A program made the translations under genes and the position numbers. From the NCBI GenBank assembly GCA_963930645.1, contig OZ005648.1, positions 110,646,592-110,710,591 of the forward strand: a DNA stretch of 64,000 nucleotides, given 5' to 3'. This document shows positions 14,153 through 25,555 of the stretch, in pieces. Under the pieces are notes generated by a model. The model was given only the letters and a program-made list of their open reading frames with translations, was not told where the DNA came from and made no database searches. This stretch comes from Salticus scenicus. Lineage: Eukaryota; Arthropoda; Arachnida; Araneae; Salticidae. Each line of letters begins with the position of its first letter. The first letter of the stretch is position 1.

Positions 14153-14297
14153 TAAATTTTGAATTTTTTTTTTCCTTTCTAACAAATCATATTTTATAAC
14201 TGTAGTATATATTTTTGTTTTAAAAAAATATAAAAAATATTTTAAAAGTTAAATCTATGCATGCGTATGGCTTTAATTACTGTTGTGTGTGTGTGCG

Positions 14298-14298
<1 letters not shown>

Positions 14299-14329
<31 letters not shown>
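14299..14329. repeat. (TA)n microsatellite next to (TG)n
   Basis: A short TG tract precedes about 15 TA units. Confidence 0.9.
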
Positions 14330-14331
<2 letters not shown>

Positions 14332-15306
14332 CTGCATTGGTCTATTCCTGTTCTGCCATTATCACGCACATTAACAAGGCCGCAGCCAAAAAAAAAAAAA
14401 AAAAAAGAAAGAAAAAGAAGAAGATTCGGAGGAGGTTCAAGCTTTAATAATATTGAGTGTTAAAAATGACGTATTTCTTCAACATTTCCACAAATCTCCA
14501 ACATTTCAGTTCGCCTTAGCATTGCACATTTATGTTGATTCCATATCGTTGATTAACCAAATTGTATTTGTTTTTGCAACATTCACCTTTAAATCACTAT
14601 TTACTTATAATTACATTTTGAAACTGAAATTCTATTTTAAATGAATATTAGAACCGTTTAGTGTCCCTTTCCGCTTACATGTGAATCGAAAATAAGCCTG
14701 GAACTATTTAAAGTTTACTCCCGAGTCTCTGCTCTCATATTTTCACGCAAGTGAAAACAAGAGTTTTGTTTCCATTTTTAAAACTCATAATAGGAAAGTT
14801 GTTTGAGCTTAGAACTGTTCTTCAAGAAAAACATTAAATATTGTGCTTCCACTATCAATATTCTTATTTGCACGTTTAGGGCCAATTGAACTTTTGTATT
14901 ATCTTTTTCTAAGTAAGATTTACAAGGACTTTGGTTATGCAATAATAATGTTTTTCTCTCTACCTTACGTCGTTAGCAACCATACCCAATGACTCATTTT
15001 ATGCGAATACTTGTTATCAGAATTACACATTACCTTTTTTTTTTTTTTTTTTTTTTCTTATTTCAGTTCTGTTTTCCCGTTCAGAAAATTCACAACCGTT
15101 TAGTTTGTTCGTTTTTTTTTCAAAATTTTATTTTTAATAATTTACTTTTATTAATTGATCTAAGTACATATTTTGTACGTTCTAGTTTCAAAATTAAATA
15201 ATAAAAAAATTAAATAAATTAGTTTTTGGAATGGAAAGACAAGTTGAACGGTTTGGAATTTTCTGAATGTTAAAATGGAACCAATATATAGATATATATT
15301 AGTTAA

Positions 15307-15524
15307 CGGTTGAGTTGGGTTGAGGGGGTTAAGGCCGATTGACTTCACTAGGGTCCTAGGCCTGAGGAGAAATGCCGTTCGCGAGGACTTTCTAAGGGAT
15401 CCTAGCCCATATTTACGCAATTTTGGAGAAAACCACGGAAAACTCCAAACGGCTAGACCAACGAGCTCAACCTGGTATCGAACCCGGCACCTCACGTCTA
15501 CCAGCTTTGAGCCCAGAATGGGCC
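15307..15524 (-). mobile_element. SINE with 12-bp target-site duplication
   Basis: A GC-rich 218-bp insert in AT-rich DNA, flanked by perfect direct repeats TATATTAGTTAA at 15295-15306 and 15525-15536. Read on the minus strand, it begins with an A-box-like GGGCTCAAAGCTGGTAG. It then shows GGGTTCGATACC (about 15476-15487 in window coordinates), a very good match to the RNA polymerase III B box. This is a tRNA-derived SINE inserted by LINE-type target-primed reverse transcription. The body carries a GTTTTCCGTGGTTTTC-type segment. The insertion looks fairly recent because the TSD is intact. Confidence 0.85.
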
Positions 15525-15536
15525 TATATTAGTTAA

Positions 15537-16447
15537 GGAGTATTTCTCATAACGAATATCCCCATAGAATAAATCGAGAGGGGTGGGGGAGAAGGCGACG
15601 ACAGGGAAATTGTATAATGTAAATCTTTAAAGAAATGAACACATATTTTGTAAGATTGTATTGCATGTATTAATTATATATTTGATAAATTCTGTTTAAA
15701 TTTCTTTATTTGAGCAAATTTAAATTCCCAAATCTGCATGCAGTTAATTACAAATATACAATGAAATATGTCTTCAAATTCAAATCATTCTTTAGGAATG
15801 CTAAAAACAGGGTACTTTTCTTTGTTAGATTAACTTGCTAAAAATCGTAGATTAGATAAATTAGACTAGTTAAGAAATTACGGGAGGGCGGCTAAAAATA
15901 AATAAATAAAACACGTAACTATATAAATAACAAATGTAAAGCTAGCTTTGTTAAAAAAAAAAAAAAAAAAGTCATATTTTAGATTAATTAAATATTATTT
16001 TTCTACATCGCTAGCTCGCAAATTATGAAATGTTAACGCATAGGGGTGGCCTTGAATTTAATTAACTATTATCTTGTCCTCAAAATCTCTAATTTTCAAC
16101 CAAAAATAAGCGAAAAGGCGTTTTTATACTCCAATTCAAAAACCATGTGAATTATTATCTAACATTGTTTGAAATTTGGAAGATTGACAACTAGCAAATT
16201 TTAAAATATCAATGCAAAATGGCCTAACAAAAACTCTTTTTTTTTTTTTTTTTTTTTTTTTATCTGTCAAACAGATTTACTTGAACTGTAACTAATAGCC
16301 ATCCAGATCAAATCAGTATTTAAAAAAAAAAAAAAAAAGGGGGGGGGGGAGAACGCATGGAAATCGGTCTGTTCGTTTTGGAGCAACAGTGCTTCAGACA
16401 GACAAATGAACATCAACTTCAAACTTATTACATAACAAGCCCCTTTT
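15537..16447. other. Non-coding AT-rich spacer
   Basis: No gene or named repeat recognised. It contains poly(A) near 15953, poly(T) near 16239 and an A17G10 junction near 16322. Confidence 0.6.
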
Positions 16448-17244
16448 TACTTTCTTCTATATTCAATAGAAGAAAGTATTGGATTCGTAAAAAATTTCAA
16501 CCCCGGGTTTTTGATGGATTTACACGTTTTGAGAGCTGTAGAACACGATTTGACCATTTTTAGAAAATGTCTGTCTGTATGTCTGAGTGTGTGTGTGACA
16601 AAATTTTGTGGTGACTGTATCTCAGGTACTACTGCACAGAATTTCATACAAATTGGTATGTAGTTACACATTGAAATAAATTAGTGCCTGTCAACTTTTG
16701 GTAAAAATTGTCCAACAGCTTGCGTTGCCAACCTGCATTTTCTAAATTTTTAACATGGTGTTATAGGACAAAATTTTGTGTAAATGTGCATAAAGAGAAC
16801 TATATTTCAATAATCATTATGAAACTTAAAATAATTATTTGTAATAGTGATAGTCAACTGGGAAAAAAAATTGTGTATGTAGACCCCCACCCCCCTCGAG
16901 AGGAGAAAATTTTCATGATGGGTATTTTTCAAAGCAGCTCGCCAATACTTTTAAAATGAATGGTTGAACCATCGATCTGCGATAATTTAAAATAAAGTTA
17001 TAATTTTTTTTTTCATTTTTAATAACATTTTTTATTTTTATTTTATGTAATATTGAGAATAAAATTGACTTTTTTTTTTTTTTTTTTTGAATATTTAGTG
17101 CTATACTACTTCTCTAATATGGAAATCGTCTGCATTATCATGGAAGATAATTTTTTTAAATAATAATTTTATTAAATTACTTTTACTGAGTGAATTTCTA
17201 TAGGAAAATATAGATAAAGTCATGTGGTGACCACAACATACTAG
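16448..17244 (+). mobile_element. Structured repeat, type A, copy 1
   Basis: It begins with the hairpin TACTTTCTTCTAT...ATAGAAGAAAGTA. TACACGTTTTGAG and a TGTCTGT tract follow, then TATCTCAGGTACTACTGCAC. A body segment after 16880 contains CCCTCGAGAGG and GCTCGCCAATAC. It ends ACAACATACTAG before T. The 3' AGAAGAAAGT arm is degraded in this copy. There is one internal unit (CCAACAGCTTGCGTTGCC near 16711). No coding capacity. Confidence 0.65.
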
Positions 17245-17380
17245 TTTGCTTGGGAATTAAAAATGCATGTTCTTTGCTTATACATTTCATATTTACTATT
17301 GCGAATCTAAATTTTAGAAACAGGTCAGACATCTCTTGCTGAAAGAGAAAGATAAATAGTTGAAACAATACCGTTTGTTT

Positions 17381-17744
17381 TAAGGGGACAGGGGATGGTT
17401 AATATTATCAAAATCAAAACACTTTTATAATAATACATTATTCTACCTCAACACAGCTCTCAAACATCATTGACATTTTTTTTTTTTTTTTTTTTTTTTT
17501 TGTACAAAATTAAATATATATATATATACTATATTTTGGAGGGGGGGTTCAAATTTCGGTAATAATTAGTTACTTATAATGTTCCTTGCTAATTGGTTTT
17601 CATCCAATACTCTTCAAAATTTGTGTTTTAAGGGGACAGAGGATGATGAAAATTATCAACATTGAAACACTTTTAGAATAATACATCATTCTACCTCAAC
17701 ACAGCTCTCTCAAACATTATTTACATTTTTTTTTTTTACAAAAT

Positions 17745-17775
<31 letters not shown>

Positions 17776-18107
17776 TTTTTTTTTTTGGGGGGGGGGGGGG
17801 GAAGGTTCCAAATTTCGGGAATAATTAGTTACTTATAATGTTCCTTACTAATTGGTTTTCATCCAATCCTCTTCAAAATTTGTGTTTTAAGGGGACAGAG
17901 GATGATGAAAATTATCAACATCGAAATACTTTTAAAATAATTCATCATTCTACCTCAACACAGCTCTCAAACATTATTTACATTTTTTTTACAAAATTTT
18001 AAATTAATTTTTTTTCGGGGGGGGGGGGTCCAAATTTCTGGAATGATTAGTTACTTATAATGCTCCTTGCTAATTGGTTTTCATCCAATCCTCTTCAAAA
18101 TTTGTGT
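17381..18107 (+). repeat. Tandem repeat, three units of about 250 bp
   Basis: Units begin TAAGGGGACAG at 17381, 17630 and 17888 (spacing 249 and 258). Each contains CTACCTCAACACAGCTCTC, a poly(T) run, a G-run, then CAAATTTC and TTAGTTACTTATAATG. Length differences lie mainly in the homopolymers. A fourth partial copy is at 19301-19400, split from the array and interrupted by the SINE. Confidence 0.85.
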
Positions 18108-18971
18108 GAGTGTTAATCAGTGCATTTGTCACAAAACTGGACATTAATTATAAAATCAAGAAATTAATACATTCATTACGAACTCTTAAATTCAGTCGCA
18201 TGACAAAAATTCATGAAGATTTCAAAATTTAAACTTTATTTTATTTTATTTTATTTTATTTATTTATTTTTGTATGAGTGTGTGACTTATACTGTAATTA
18301 AGATATAAAAATTCAGTACACACATGTGTTTATAGTTATATAAACACACACACACACAAAAAAAAAGAATTTTTACAATAACTTAGAATTAGCATAGCGT
18401 TTTGAAAATCGGCCTTATTTCGCATTATTACTCCCATAAAAGAAGCCTTTTCATCTCAAAAACTACATTTTATTATTTAAAACACTTAGTATGCATAAAA
18501 AATGGTAGATTTTAGGGCAATACTTGATTTGAAAAGCAATAGAATGTAAAAAAAAAAAGTAATAAATAATAATAATAATTTCAAAGTCCCTTGTTCCCTT
18601 AATTAAATATATTTTGCAAAGATTGGAATTTAATGGGAAAATCAAAATCACAAACATAAAAAATAACACAGACTAATATTGGAATGAGTATTTTATAAAA
18701 TAAGTCAAACAATTTTGAAAATTATATAAATTTCTGTATACTTAACATAATGCATTTTATGGCGAAAGAAAACAAACTATTTGAGATCCATTAGGGTGAA
18801 TGAAATTCATCATTAATAAAATTTCAAAATTTAGCAATCAGCCAAAAAATTATCATTTTTTACATAGGAATATTTACTAGTATTCGGACACTTTTGTTAC
18901 CGACTGTACAGTTCCTCAAAAAACATCATTCAAAAACTTTTATAAAATATTAAATTTTAAACTTATTTTTA
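18108..18971. other. Non-coding AT-rich spacer
   Basis: Simple TTTTA repeats near 18240 and a (CA)n tract near 18344. No gene recognised. Confidence 0.6.
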
Positions 18972-18983
18972 TTGGACTCCAAA

Positions 18984-19300
18984 GGGGGCTGCGGTAGCCC
19001 AGCCGGTAGAGCGCCGAGCTCGTAATTGGAAGGTTGTGGGCTCGGTACTCGAGCCGGCCAAATACCGTCGTGTACACTAATGGTGGCTGGTGCATGTAAA
19101 ACCTGTCGTGGCCGCAATATCCTCCATGTTCCCATCAAAATTATACCTCTGGGGATCACCGAAGCGGGAGAGCCATCCCTTCCATGGAGGATCAAAAGTT
19201 TGATGGCATGCCTTCGGACCACCCCTAGGGGTGAGTCCCAGATAGTTGCCAACTGTTCATTGCGCAGCACTAGTGCGATGTAAAACTCAACCAACCAACC
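18984..19300 (+). mobile_element. tRNA-derived SINE with 12-bp TSD
   Basis: A 317-bp GC-rich insert flanked by perfect TTGGACTCCAAA copies at 18972-18983 and 19301-19312. The first ~75 bases resemble a tRNA: A-box-like TAGCCCAGCCGGTAGAGCG, an anticodon-loop-like CTCGTAA (a Thr-CGT-type source is possible), and a damaged B box near 19048. The body includes CCATGTTCCCATC and CACCCCTAGGGG, and the tail ends in CAACCAACCAACC. Related fragments lie at 5797-5837 and, without the tRNA head, twice at 47567-48132. Pol III transcription of this copy is doubtful because its B box is altered. Confidence 0.85.
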
Positions 19301-19312
19301 TTGGACTCCAAA

Positions 19313-19602
19313 TTTCGGGAATAACTAGTTACCTATACTACCCCATGCTAATTTTCACCAATTTCATCCAATTCTTTTAAAAATTTGCGTGAATGTTAAG
19401 AAATTTATTCAGGAGTCAATCCATGGTTTTAAGTTTTGGATCCCTCTTTTGTGAAATTTTTATTTATTTTTCTGCAAAATGAAAAAATTTTGTGAAAAAA
19501 TGATATCGTGTAAAACCTTCCATATTTTAATAGTCCTTCTATATAGTAACAAGGCAAGCAGCAACGTCTTGCTATCAAATTCAACAAAATTCCTTTAAAA
19601 TT

Positions 19603-19635
<33 letters not shown>

Positions 19636-20760
19636 ATCGATAACTTGCAAGCAATTTTCCCCCCTCTTAAAAAAAAAAAAATCACAATTATTAAAAGAGG
19701 GACAATAGTTTGCCGCAGCAATCCCTCCAGAAATTATTTTTATAGATTGCAAAGTTTTTCACAAAAAGTCTGAAAGTTTTTGATGATCACAAATTCCATT
19801 TAAGAGTAGATAATGGCTAACCTTACCGACAACCAAAGCCCATGTTATTCTATTTGTTTCCATAATTACTCATTAACTAATAAGATTTTTTTTTATTCAG
19901 AAAATATTTTTAATTCATTTCAAAATTCAGAAAATTCACACACGTGAAAGCATAAATCAGAAATATTTAGTTTGTCTGTCGTTATTGCTTTATAACAATC
20001 GTTGTTATCGAAATCCATTGCTCCAGTTTCATATAAAATTAATGTTGAAATTCTGAAATCTTTCGCCTTTATTAGTTATTAAAAGTACCTCAAATTCTCT
20101 TTTTTCAAATCTCTAACAGTTATGACCGTCCTCTAATGCAACAAGGACTGCCACTAAACTGATTCATTTTATTTTTGTTAATTTATTCTGTATTTATTTT
20201 TTAAAGAAAAAATACTAGCAAAGAATACATCACCACAAGCCCTCTTCTTTCAGCCATGTGGTAATGTACTCTCAAGATAAAAGGAAGTGCTTCTAAATTT
20301 AAAGATTGCACTGTGATACCTTTTCGGTGTGTAGCATATTAACAACGATAGAAAATATCCTGAAATATACAGGGGTAAAGGAACTTTTAAGAATAAAATA
20401 AAAAAATAAATAAATAAAATTAGTTACTAACGGAAAATTAACTAGTTTTCAACTGGTAAGTTCAAGATTCTTAAAACAATGACTTACTCTTTGCACAAAA
20501 AAAAAAAAAAAAAAAAAAAAAAGATATTTGGAATGGATCCAGAAAAAGTTTATCTTTATTTATATAAAATCCTCCATACGTTTCAAAAAGTTTTCATGTT
20601 AAAATTCCACTAGTTTAATTTAATTAAATGAACACATGCATCACATATATAAATCACAACTATATAGATTATTTATAGATTACCAAAATAAATATTCCCG
20701 ATTTCAGCTTAACCAATAATATTACTTGTTTTTTAACTTCCCCCCCCCCTTTTTTTTTTT
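19313..20760. other. Non-coding region, partial tandem copy then AT-rich DNA
   Basis: The first ~90 bases are the remainder of the fourth copy of the 250-bp repeat. The rest shows poly(T) near 19605, poly(A) near 20500 and a C10T11 junction near 20741. No gene. Confidence 0.6.
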
Positions 20761-21436
20761 TACTTTCCGAACACTAGAGTGAGGAAAGTACTGTAATTAT
20801 GTCAAAAATCCGAATTTGAGATTCTGATGTTTCTATACGTTTCGAGGTCCCCTGAGTCCGTTTTCACTATTTTTACGATGATGTATGTGTGTGTGTGTGC
20901 ATGTATGTGTGTATGTATGTATGTATGTGTGTCTGTGAGTGAACACGCTAGCGTCTAAACGCTTTGTTAGAATAAGCTGAAAGGTGGTACGTATATTGTA
21001 AGTCACCATAGTACGAACCCTATTGATTTTGGAGAATCTAGCACTTATAGTTTTTTTTACAGGGACACCAGGAAAAATTCTTTATCATTATGGCCTATGG
21101 GACCAAATTTTTAAAAGTGCGATAGCATCTAAACGCCTTATTCAATTGAGCTGAAAATGTATATGAATATTATAAATCACTGTTGCACTAACTGTAAGCA
21201 TTTTGGTGAATCTAGCATTTATAGGTTCGTACAGGGACACAACGAAAAATTCTTTATCATTATGATCTATGGGCTCAAAGTTCAGTAGCGTTAAATAAAA
21301 CATCGTGTAATATATGGAGAAAAATACTCAAACACTCTATTATGGTTTTCTCTCTTTTGTTTGTTTAACAACTCCTGTTTCTATCTACAAAACTATTAAT
21401 TACTCAATGTTTGGAAAGTCGAGTGGAGTCACTCCA
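20761..21436 (+). mobile_element. Structured repeat, type C
   Basis: It starts with a hairpin (TACTTTCC 20761-20768, GGAAAGTA 20783-20790, inner CACT/AGTG). The downstream arm recurs as GGAAAGTCG near 21413, followed by the palindrome TGGAGTCACTCCA. Internal features are TACGTTTCGAGG, a TGTGTGTATG tract, and two ~175-bp direct repeats (about 20945-21120 and 21121-21295) sharing TCTAAACGC and ATTCTTTATCATTATG. No coding capacity. Confidence 0.6.
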
Positions 21437-22108
21437 GATTTTTTCTTTTTATCTATAATACTTATGTTTGACTAATTTGAAAAAAGAAATTATGAAATAA
21501 AAGTACAATAATAAATGTCGAAAACACGAAAATATTTTTTAATTGATAAATCAAATAAATCTTGTTTGCAATGATACCGTACTAAATATTTTTTCTGAAC
21601 TCTAATAAGTTACTACGGCAAAATCACGTAACAAAATTCGGGAAATATTTTGAGATTATTAAATATAGGAAGTGCTTAAACATATTATCTTCTTAGAATT
21701 CGTTCAAATTGTATAGGGCACAAAAATATAGTTTTCGGTTACTAAATAAACGACGCAGCAGGCAAAAATTTATTTTTAATTTTGTTTAATTCTTATTTTA
21801 TTTATTTTATTTTTTAAGTATTTCACTACCTCTTCATCTTCTAGTGTAACTATCATACAGATCGTAAAGCAAAAAGTTTCTTCTTGTAAAATGATTTTAA
21901 CTAAATTCTAAACTAAAGGGAAATATATATATATATATTTTTTTTTTCCTCCAAGATATATATATATATATATATATATATTGAAATTCTAGTGAAGGCC
22001 ACATTATGCTTGATATGGTTCATGTTACAAATTTACGAGTTTATGCAGACAGAATAGGAGAAGAAACAGTGAAAGTTACTATAGTACTGGGCATTTCTGG
22101 TAAAAGCC

Positions 22109-22139
<31 letters not shown>

Positions 22140-22450
22140 TTAATTTCAGTTTCGCAATGCAGTGCTAGAATACGTACGTGCTACATATGTACGTACTACT
22201 TTAGCATAACGTCTACAGGAGGCAAGGAAAATTATTTAATAAATCTGGTTTTAATATTTTTGATAAACAGTTAAAAGAACTGCTTCCACCAGCCATTCAG
22301 GAAATTCATAAAACTTTGCCTGGCGTTAATTTTTAAATTCTGATTTTTTTTTTTTCCTTGAGTTATGTTATTTATGGAGGTGGTTTTATCATTTTTCATA
22401 TTACTCATAAAAAAAAAATTAAAGAAATATAATTTGACAGAAGGGAGGGG
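21437..22450. other. Mostly non-coding; one exon-like island
   Basis: (TA)n tracts at 21922-21938 and 21956-21980, and an (ATT)n tract near 22110. Between about 21995 and 22103, one frame reads a non-repetitive peptide of ~36 residues containing MVHVTNLRVYADRIGEE. It ends near a possible GGTAAAA donor after a weak TCTAG acceptor. I do not recognise it, and it could be chance. Confidence 0.3.
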
Positions 22451-22458
22451 GGGGGGGC

Positions 22459-22519
22459 AATTACTACTCCATTTTATTATTCTGCGGGACAATTTTGGTA
22501 AAGAAAACTGGAGTAATTA
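22459..22519 (+). other. Stem-loop 1 of a covarying pair
   Basis: AATTACT..CTCC (22459-22470, small bulge) pairs with GGAGTAATT (22510-22519). The ~39-nt loop contains TCTGCGGGACAATTTTGG. It is preceded by a G12 run. It is compared with the second hairpin at 22640-22695. Confidence 0.5.
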
Positions 22520-22639
22520 TGGCAGCATTCTTTGTAATATAAATAGTTTAAAGCGAGATAAAATAAGGTAAAGAATTGATGAGTAAATTGGATAAATGGT
22601 AAACCAACCAATTATATAATTTACCAGTGGGGGGTATAA

Positions 22640-22695
22640 TTGCTCCCCTTTTTTTTAATCTGCGTGGCAATTAAGGTAAAAAGAAAGGGGGAGCA
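22640..22695 (+). other. Stem-loop 2 of a covarying pair
   Basis: TTGCTCCCC (22640-22648) pairs perfectly with GGGGAGCAA (22687-22695) around a 38-nt loop. The loop includes TCTGCGTGGCAATTAAGG, clearly homologous to the first hairpin's loop. The stem differs in sequence yet pairs equally well. Confidence 0.5.
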
Positions 22696-23987
22696 AATAT
22701 GGTTGCATTATCTTCTAGCAAGCATGCATTCTTCTTGCATTTTTTCCTAATTGTGAATAAAAATTGAACTAGAATAAGCAATTGCAAAGTTTTATTGCCT
22801 TACTATGATGAATAAAGGGGAAAATGCAGAGTTTCGGGACAAAAATGAGTTTCAGGCTACTCTTGATTCTTCTGGTAAAAAACAGCCTTTTCATTAAAAA
22901 TAAAAAATTAAAAAAAAAGTTGGAAAATTTGATATTGAAAAGGTTGGTGATAGTAAATGACTTAAGACGACATAAGGCAAAGAACTGACTGACCAGTAAA
23001 TTGGAGAAGTAATGAAAAGTCCAGAATTGAAGAAGGGTTATTTGAAAAGAATTAAAAATGAAGTAATTGAAAACTGGTGCCAACAAAAAATAATTCACAC
23101 ACGCAAGGAAAAATAAATAAAAAATAAGAAAATGAAGGAAAGTATCCCAGATATGTTTGACAGAAGATGATTGCCCAGAAGTTCTATCAACCTCATCCTT
23201 TGTGACTGTAAAAGGTAGGTCCATAATATCTGTTATAAATAAGCTTAGACGAAAGAGTTTTTAAACCTAATTGTTGTTGTTTTTTATTTCTAATCTAGAA
23301 TAAAAGATATTCTGCCAACTGCTTATTCTATCTAGCATTTTTATTTATAAATTATTCAAAACGGAGGATAGAAAGCTTTTAAAAACATAATTTTAAACGG
23401 CTCTAATAGGTCTATCTTATAATGATTTCAAAATATAGTATAGACATTAGAAAGTAAATGTTCTTTGGCGTAATTGCCCCAAGGTTACCCCCCACCGCCG
23501 CTTTAGAATGTAGAAAAAGAGGGGAAAAAAAGGCTAAAAACCCCATAGGAATAGCATGGGAAGAAAAGCAAAAAAACTCACAATGTCAAGTGTGTTAAAA
23601 AAAAAAAAAATTCACACCGGAAGTAATAAGGGGACAAAGTTGACTAGAAAAATACATTGAACAGCGGGAACCGGGCGGGCTGGGGCATGGGTCCTATCGT
23701 CCAGGATTAATACGACTCGCCTAGATTGGAACTAAAAAAGAAAATCTCAAACAATGCCTAGAGAATTTTGAGATTTGTTTCTTATTCTGTGTAAGTAATG
23801 AACAAATAACGTTAGAATTGTTACAGAATTTGACAAAAATGACAACAAACATATTTTCAAGAATATAAGCAGTTACAGTTAAGTTTACATTTGCGTGGCA
23901 GAATTACCCGAAATTAAGCTATTCACTAGAATTATTGTTGAGAAAGACTTGTTAAATTAATTTTACTTTTGAAAGGAATTGGTAAGC
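22696..23987. other. Non-coding AT-rich spacer
   Basis: No gene recognised. Short phrases like GCGTGGCAGAATTACCC (near 23893) and GGCGTAATTGCCCC (near 23466) resemble the hairpin loops upstream. Confidence 0.5.
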
Positions 23988-24514
23988 AATCCGCGATTGT
24001 AATGAAATGCTCGCCCTCTGGTGGACTACGGTGAAATTACAATAAACATGGTTTAATTCGAATTCCATATAGCCGCCATTGCTAGCCGATGTTTAGTTTC
24101 ACATATATTTATTGAATAAAAATGAATAAATACGGTAAAAAAGATAACACATACTTTTGTGTGCCACAGTGTAAATCCAAAGCATCAAGAAATCCAGAAT
24201 TGAGCTTCCATTTATTTCCAAATGACGAATTTAAAATTTCAGTTGCTTCGGCTAATGGAAGTAAAGAATTAATCAGATGATTTGAAATTAATATTTGTTC
24301 AACTTCAGTTAAAAATCTACTTCCGATCGAACTTTGAATAAACTGAAGTATTTTTTCCAAAAGCAATCAATTTTCCATAATGTAATGGCGGAGAAATTAT
24401 AGTACGAATATTAAGTAGAATAACAAGAACACTATTGGAACACACGTGGCTAATGTTTACTAACAACTGCAGTGTTCACAAAGCGCCGTCTATCGATCAT
24501 TACAAACGCGGATT
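23988..24514. mobile_element. Short inverted-repeat element carrying a THAP fragment
   Basis: The left end AATCCGCGATTGTAATGA (23988-24005) and right end TCATTACAAACGCGGATT (24497-24514) are reverse complements with one mismatch over 18 bp. Inside lie a THAP-type zinc-finger start (24122-24280), a CTCF-like motif (24013-24024) and YY1-like GCCGCCAT. THAP fingers are the DNA-binding domain of P-element transposases and of domesticated THAP proteins. The clear inverted ends favour a deleted transposon over a host gene. I found no clear target-site duplication. Confidence 0.5.
24122..24280 (+). pseudogene. Truncated THAP zinc-finger fragment
   Basis: The 52-codon frame from ATG at 24122 starts MNKYGKKDNTYFCVPQCKSK and includes HLFPND. 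CxxxC at residues 13 and 17, followed by the HxFP phrase, is the characteristic N-terminal half of a C2CH THAP finger. The family then normally continues with an invariant W, the CxxH pair and AVPTIF. Here the frame diverges after HLFPND and stops, so the finger cannot be complete unless a splice joins it to another exon. I see no consensus GT donor after FPND. It is probably a relic of a P-element-like transposase or a THAP gene. Confidence 0.55.
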
Positions 24515-24823
24515 AAGAAATAATAAATGATTAGTTAAAAAATAGGTAAAAGATTTTATAAATGAAGAATTTTATAAAAAATTTCAATTTAAAATGTTAA
24601 TCTTGCATAATTAGTATCTGAGATGAAGAAGAAGAAAAAATAAATGTCAGTTTTAAGTGAGTAATTTATTTCTTAGGTTAAACAGCCTAAGGTTGATAGA
24701 ATTTTTAAAGACTATTTTTCACATCAGAAATCATTACTGATATGCTTCGCCGATGACTAAACAACTGTCTTATCGCAAATATTAAAATACCTGGAATTTA
24801 TTTGAAGAAAACATAAGCTTTTA

Positions 24824-24859
<36 letters not shown>

Positions 24860-24955
24860 CTCCTTTTGACTGTATGAGACTTTAGAACCATAATACTTAG
24901 CATTTATTCATAAATGCAGTGTTTAGGATTGGGGTGGCGTTCTAAAATCTCTCTC

Positions 24956-24987
<32 letters not shown>

Positions 24988-25020
24988 TTAAGGCTTGTAA
25001 CACTATAATGTACGGGTTAA
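24515..25020. other. Non-coding AT-rich spacer
   Basis: Two long poly(T) runs (about 24827 and 24960) and a CT tract. No gene seen. Confidence 0.6.
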
Positions 25021-25200
25021 AGTGGATTCCGAATCACTATGAACATCAATGCATGCAGTGATGTTCATAGTGAACCGGGATGCGTATCTCCATTATGTTA
25101 GCGTGTGCAGAGCAGTTTGGCGCATTTTCGTATCTAACGCGAAAATTTCTCTACCTTGAAGCAACTCTTGATTCTGCTTCATTCACGATTCGTGGAGGCT
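25021..25200 (+). mobile_element. SINE family 2 copy, B box split by a hairpin
   Basis: The segment GATGCGTATCTCCATTATG onward, including CAGTTTGGCG and GCGAAAATTTCTC, matches the minus-strand copy at 28690-28865. Where that copy has an intact B box, here GGATTCCGAATC is followed by a perfect 14-bp inverted repeat (25035-25048 and 25059-25072) before the sequence resumes at CCGGGATGCG. Confidence 0.5.
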
Positions 25201-25555
25201 TCGATTTCAAGGACATTTTTGCTTATAAATAAGTACAATACTTTTATTTATTTTTATTTATTTTATTATTTATTTATTTATTTATTTATTTTTCAAGGAG
25301 AGTCAACTGCTAAAAATGTGTCGATGGGGTTTTAGCAACGTTATTTTTAAATAATATATTTAATGCCTAAATTTATTAGGAAACCTCCACCCATTAAATT
25401 TAATTTAGCAAGATTAATGAAAAAATAAAATTGTAAGATTCTAATTTTAAGGCTGCTAAAATTATTCTTTAAACACATTAATATATATATGAAAAAAAAA
25501 ATCAATGTCATTGATTAAATTAAAATTATTTTTTATAATTAGTTATCTAATTTTT

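Larger units (their letters stand above)
11190..15294. other. AT-rich non-coding region with simple repeats
   Basis: No convincing gene. The region is dominated by poly(A)/poly(T) tracts (12188, 12453, 12680, 13808) and (TA)n. About 50 bp near 12795-12845 resemble 20260-20310 (shared GTGGTRATGTACTC-like phrase), so it is probably another dispersed repeat fragment. Confidence 0.6.

Noticed and set aside
15160..15495. 111-residue minus-strand frame, one of the longer ones in the window
   Set aside because: Most of it lies in the SINE at 15307-15524 and the rest in AT-rich flank. The insertion boundaries run through it.
18985..19060. Functional tRNA gene
   Set aside because: The tRNA-like head lacks a paired acceptor stem and has a damaged T-arm. 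A 12-bp target duplication flanks the larger unit, so it is a SINE head.
18950..19294. 114-residue minus-strand frame
   Set aside because: It is the reverse strand of the tRNA-derived SINE, open because the SINE is GC-rich.
22769..23224. 151-residue minus-strand frame rich in Phe and Leu
   Set aside because: Composition is fully explained by A-rich plus-strand DNA. There is no membrane-protein pattern beyond Phe/Leu runs, no initiation context I trust, and no splice sites of note.
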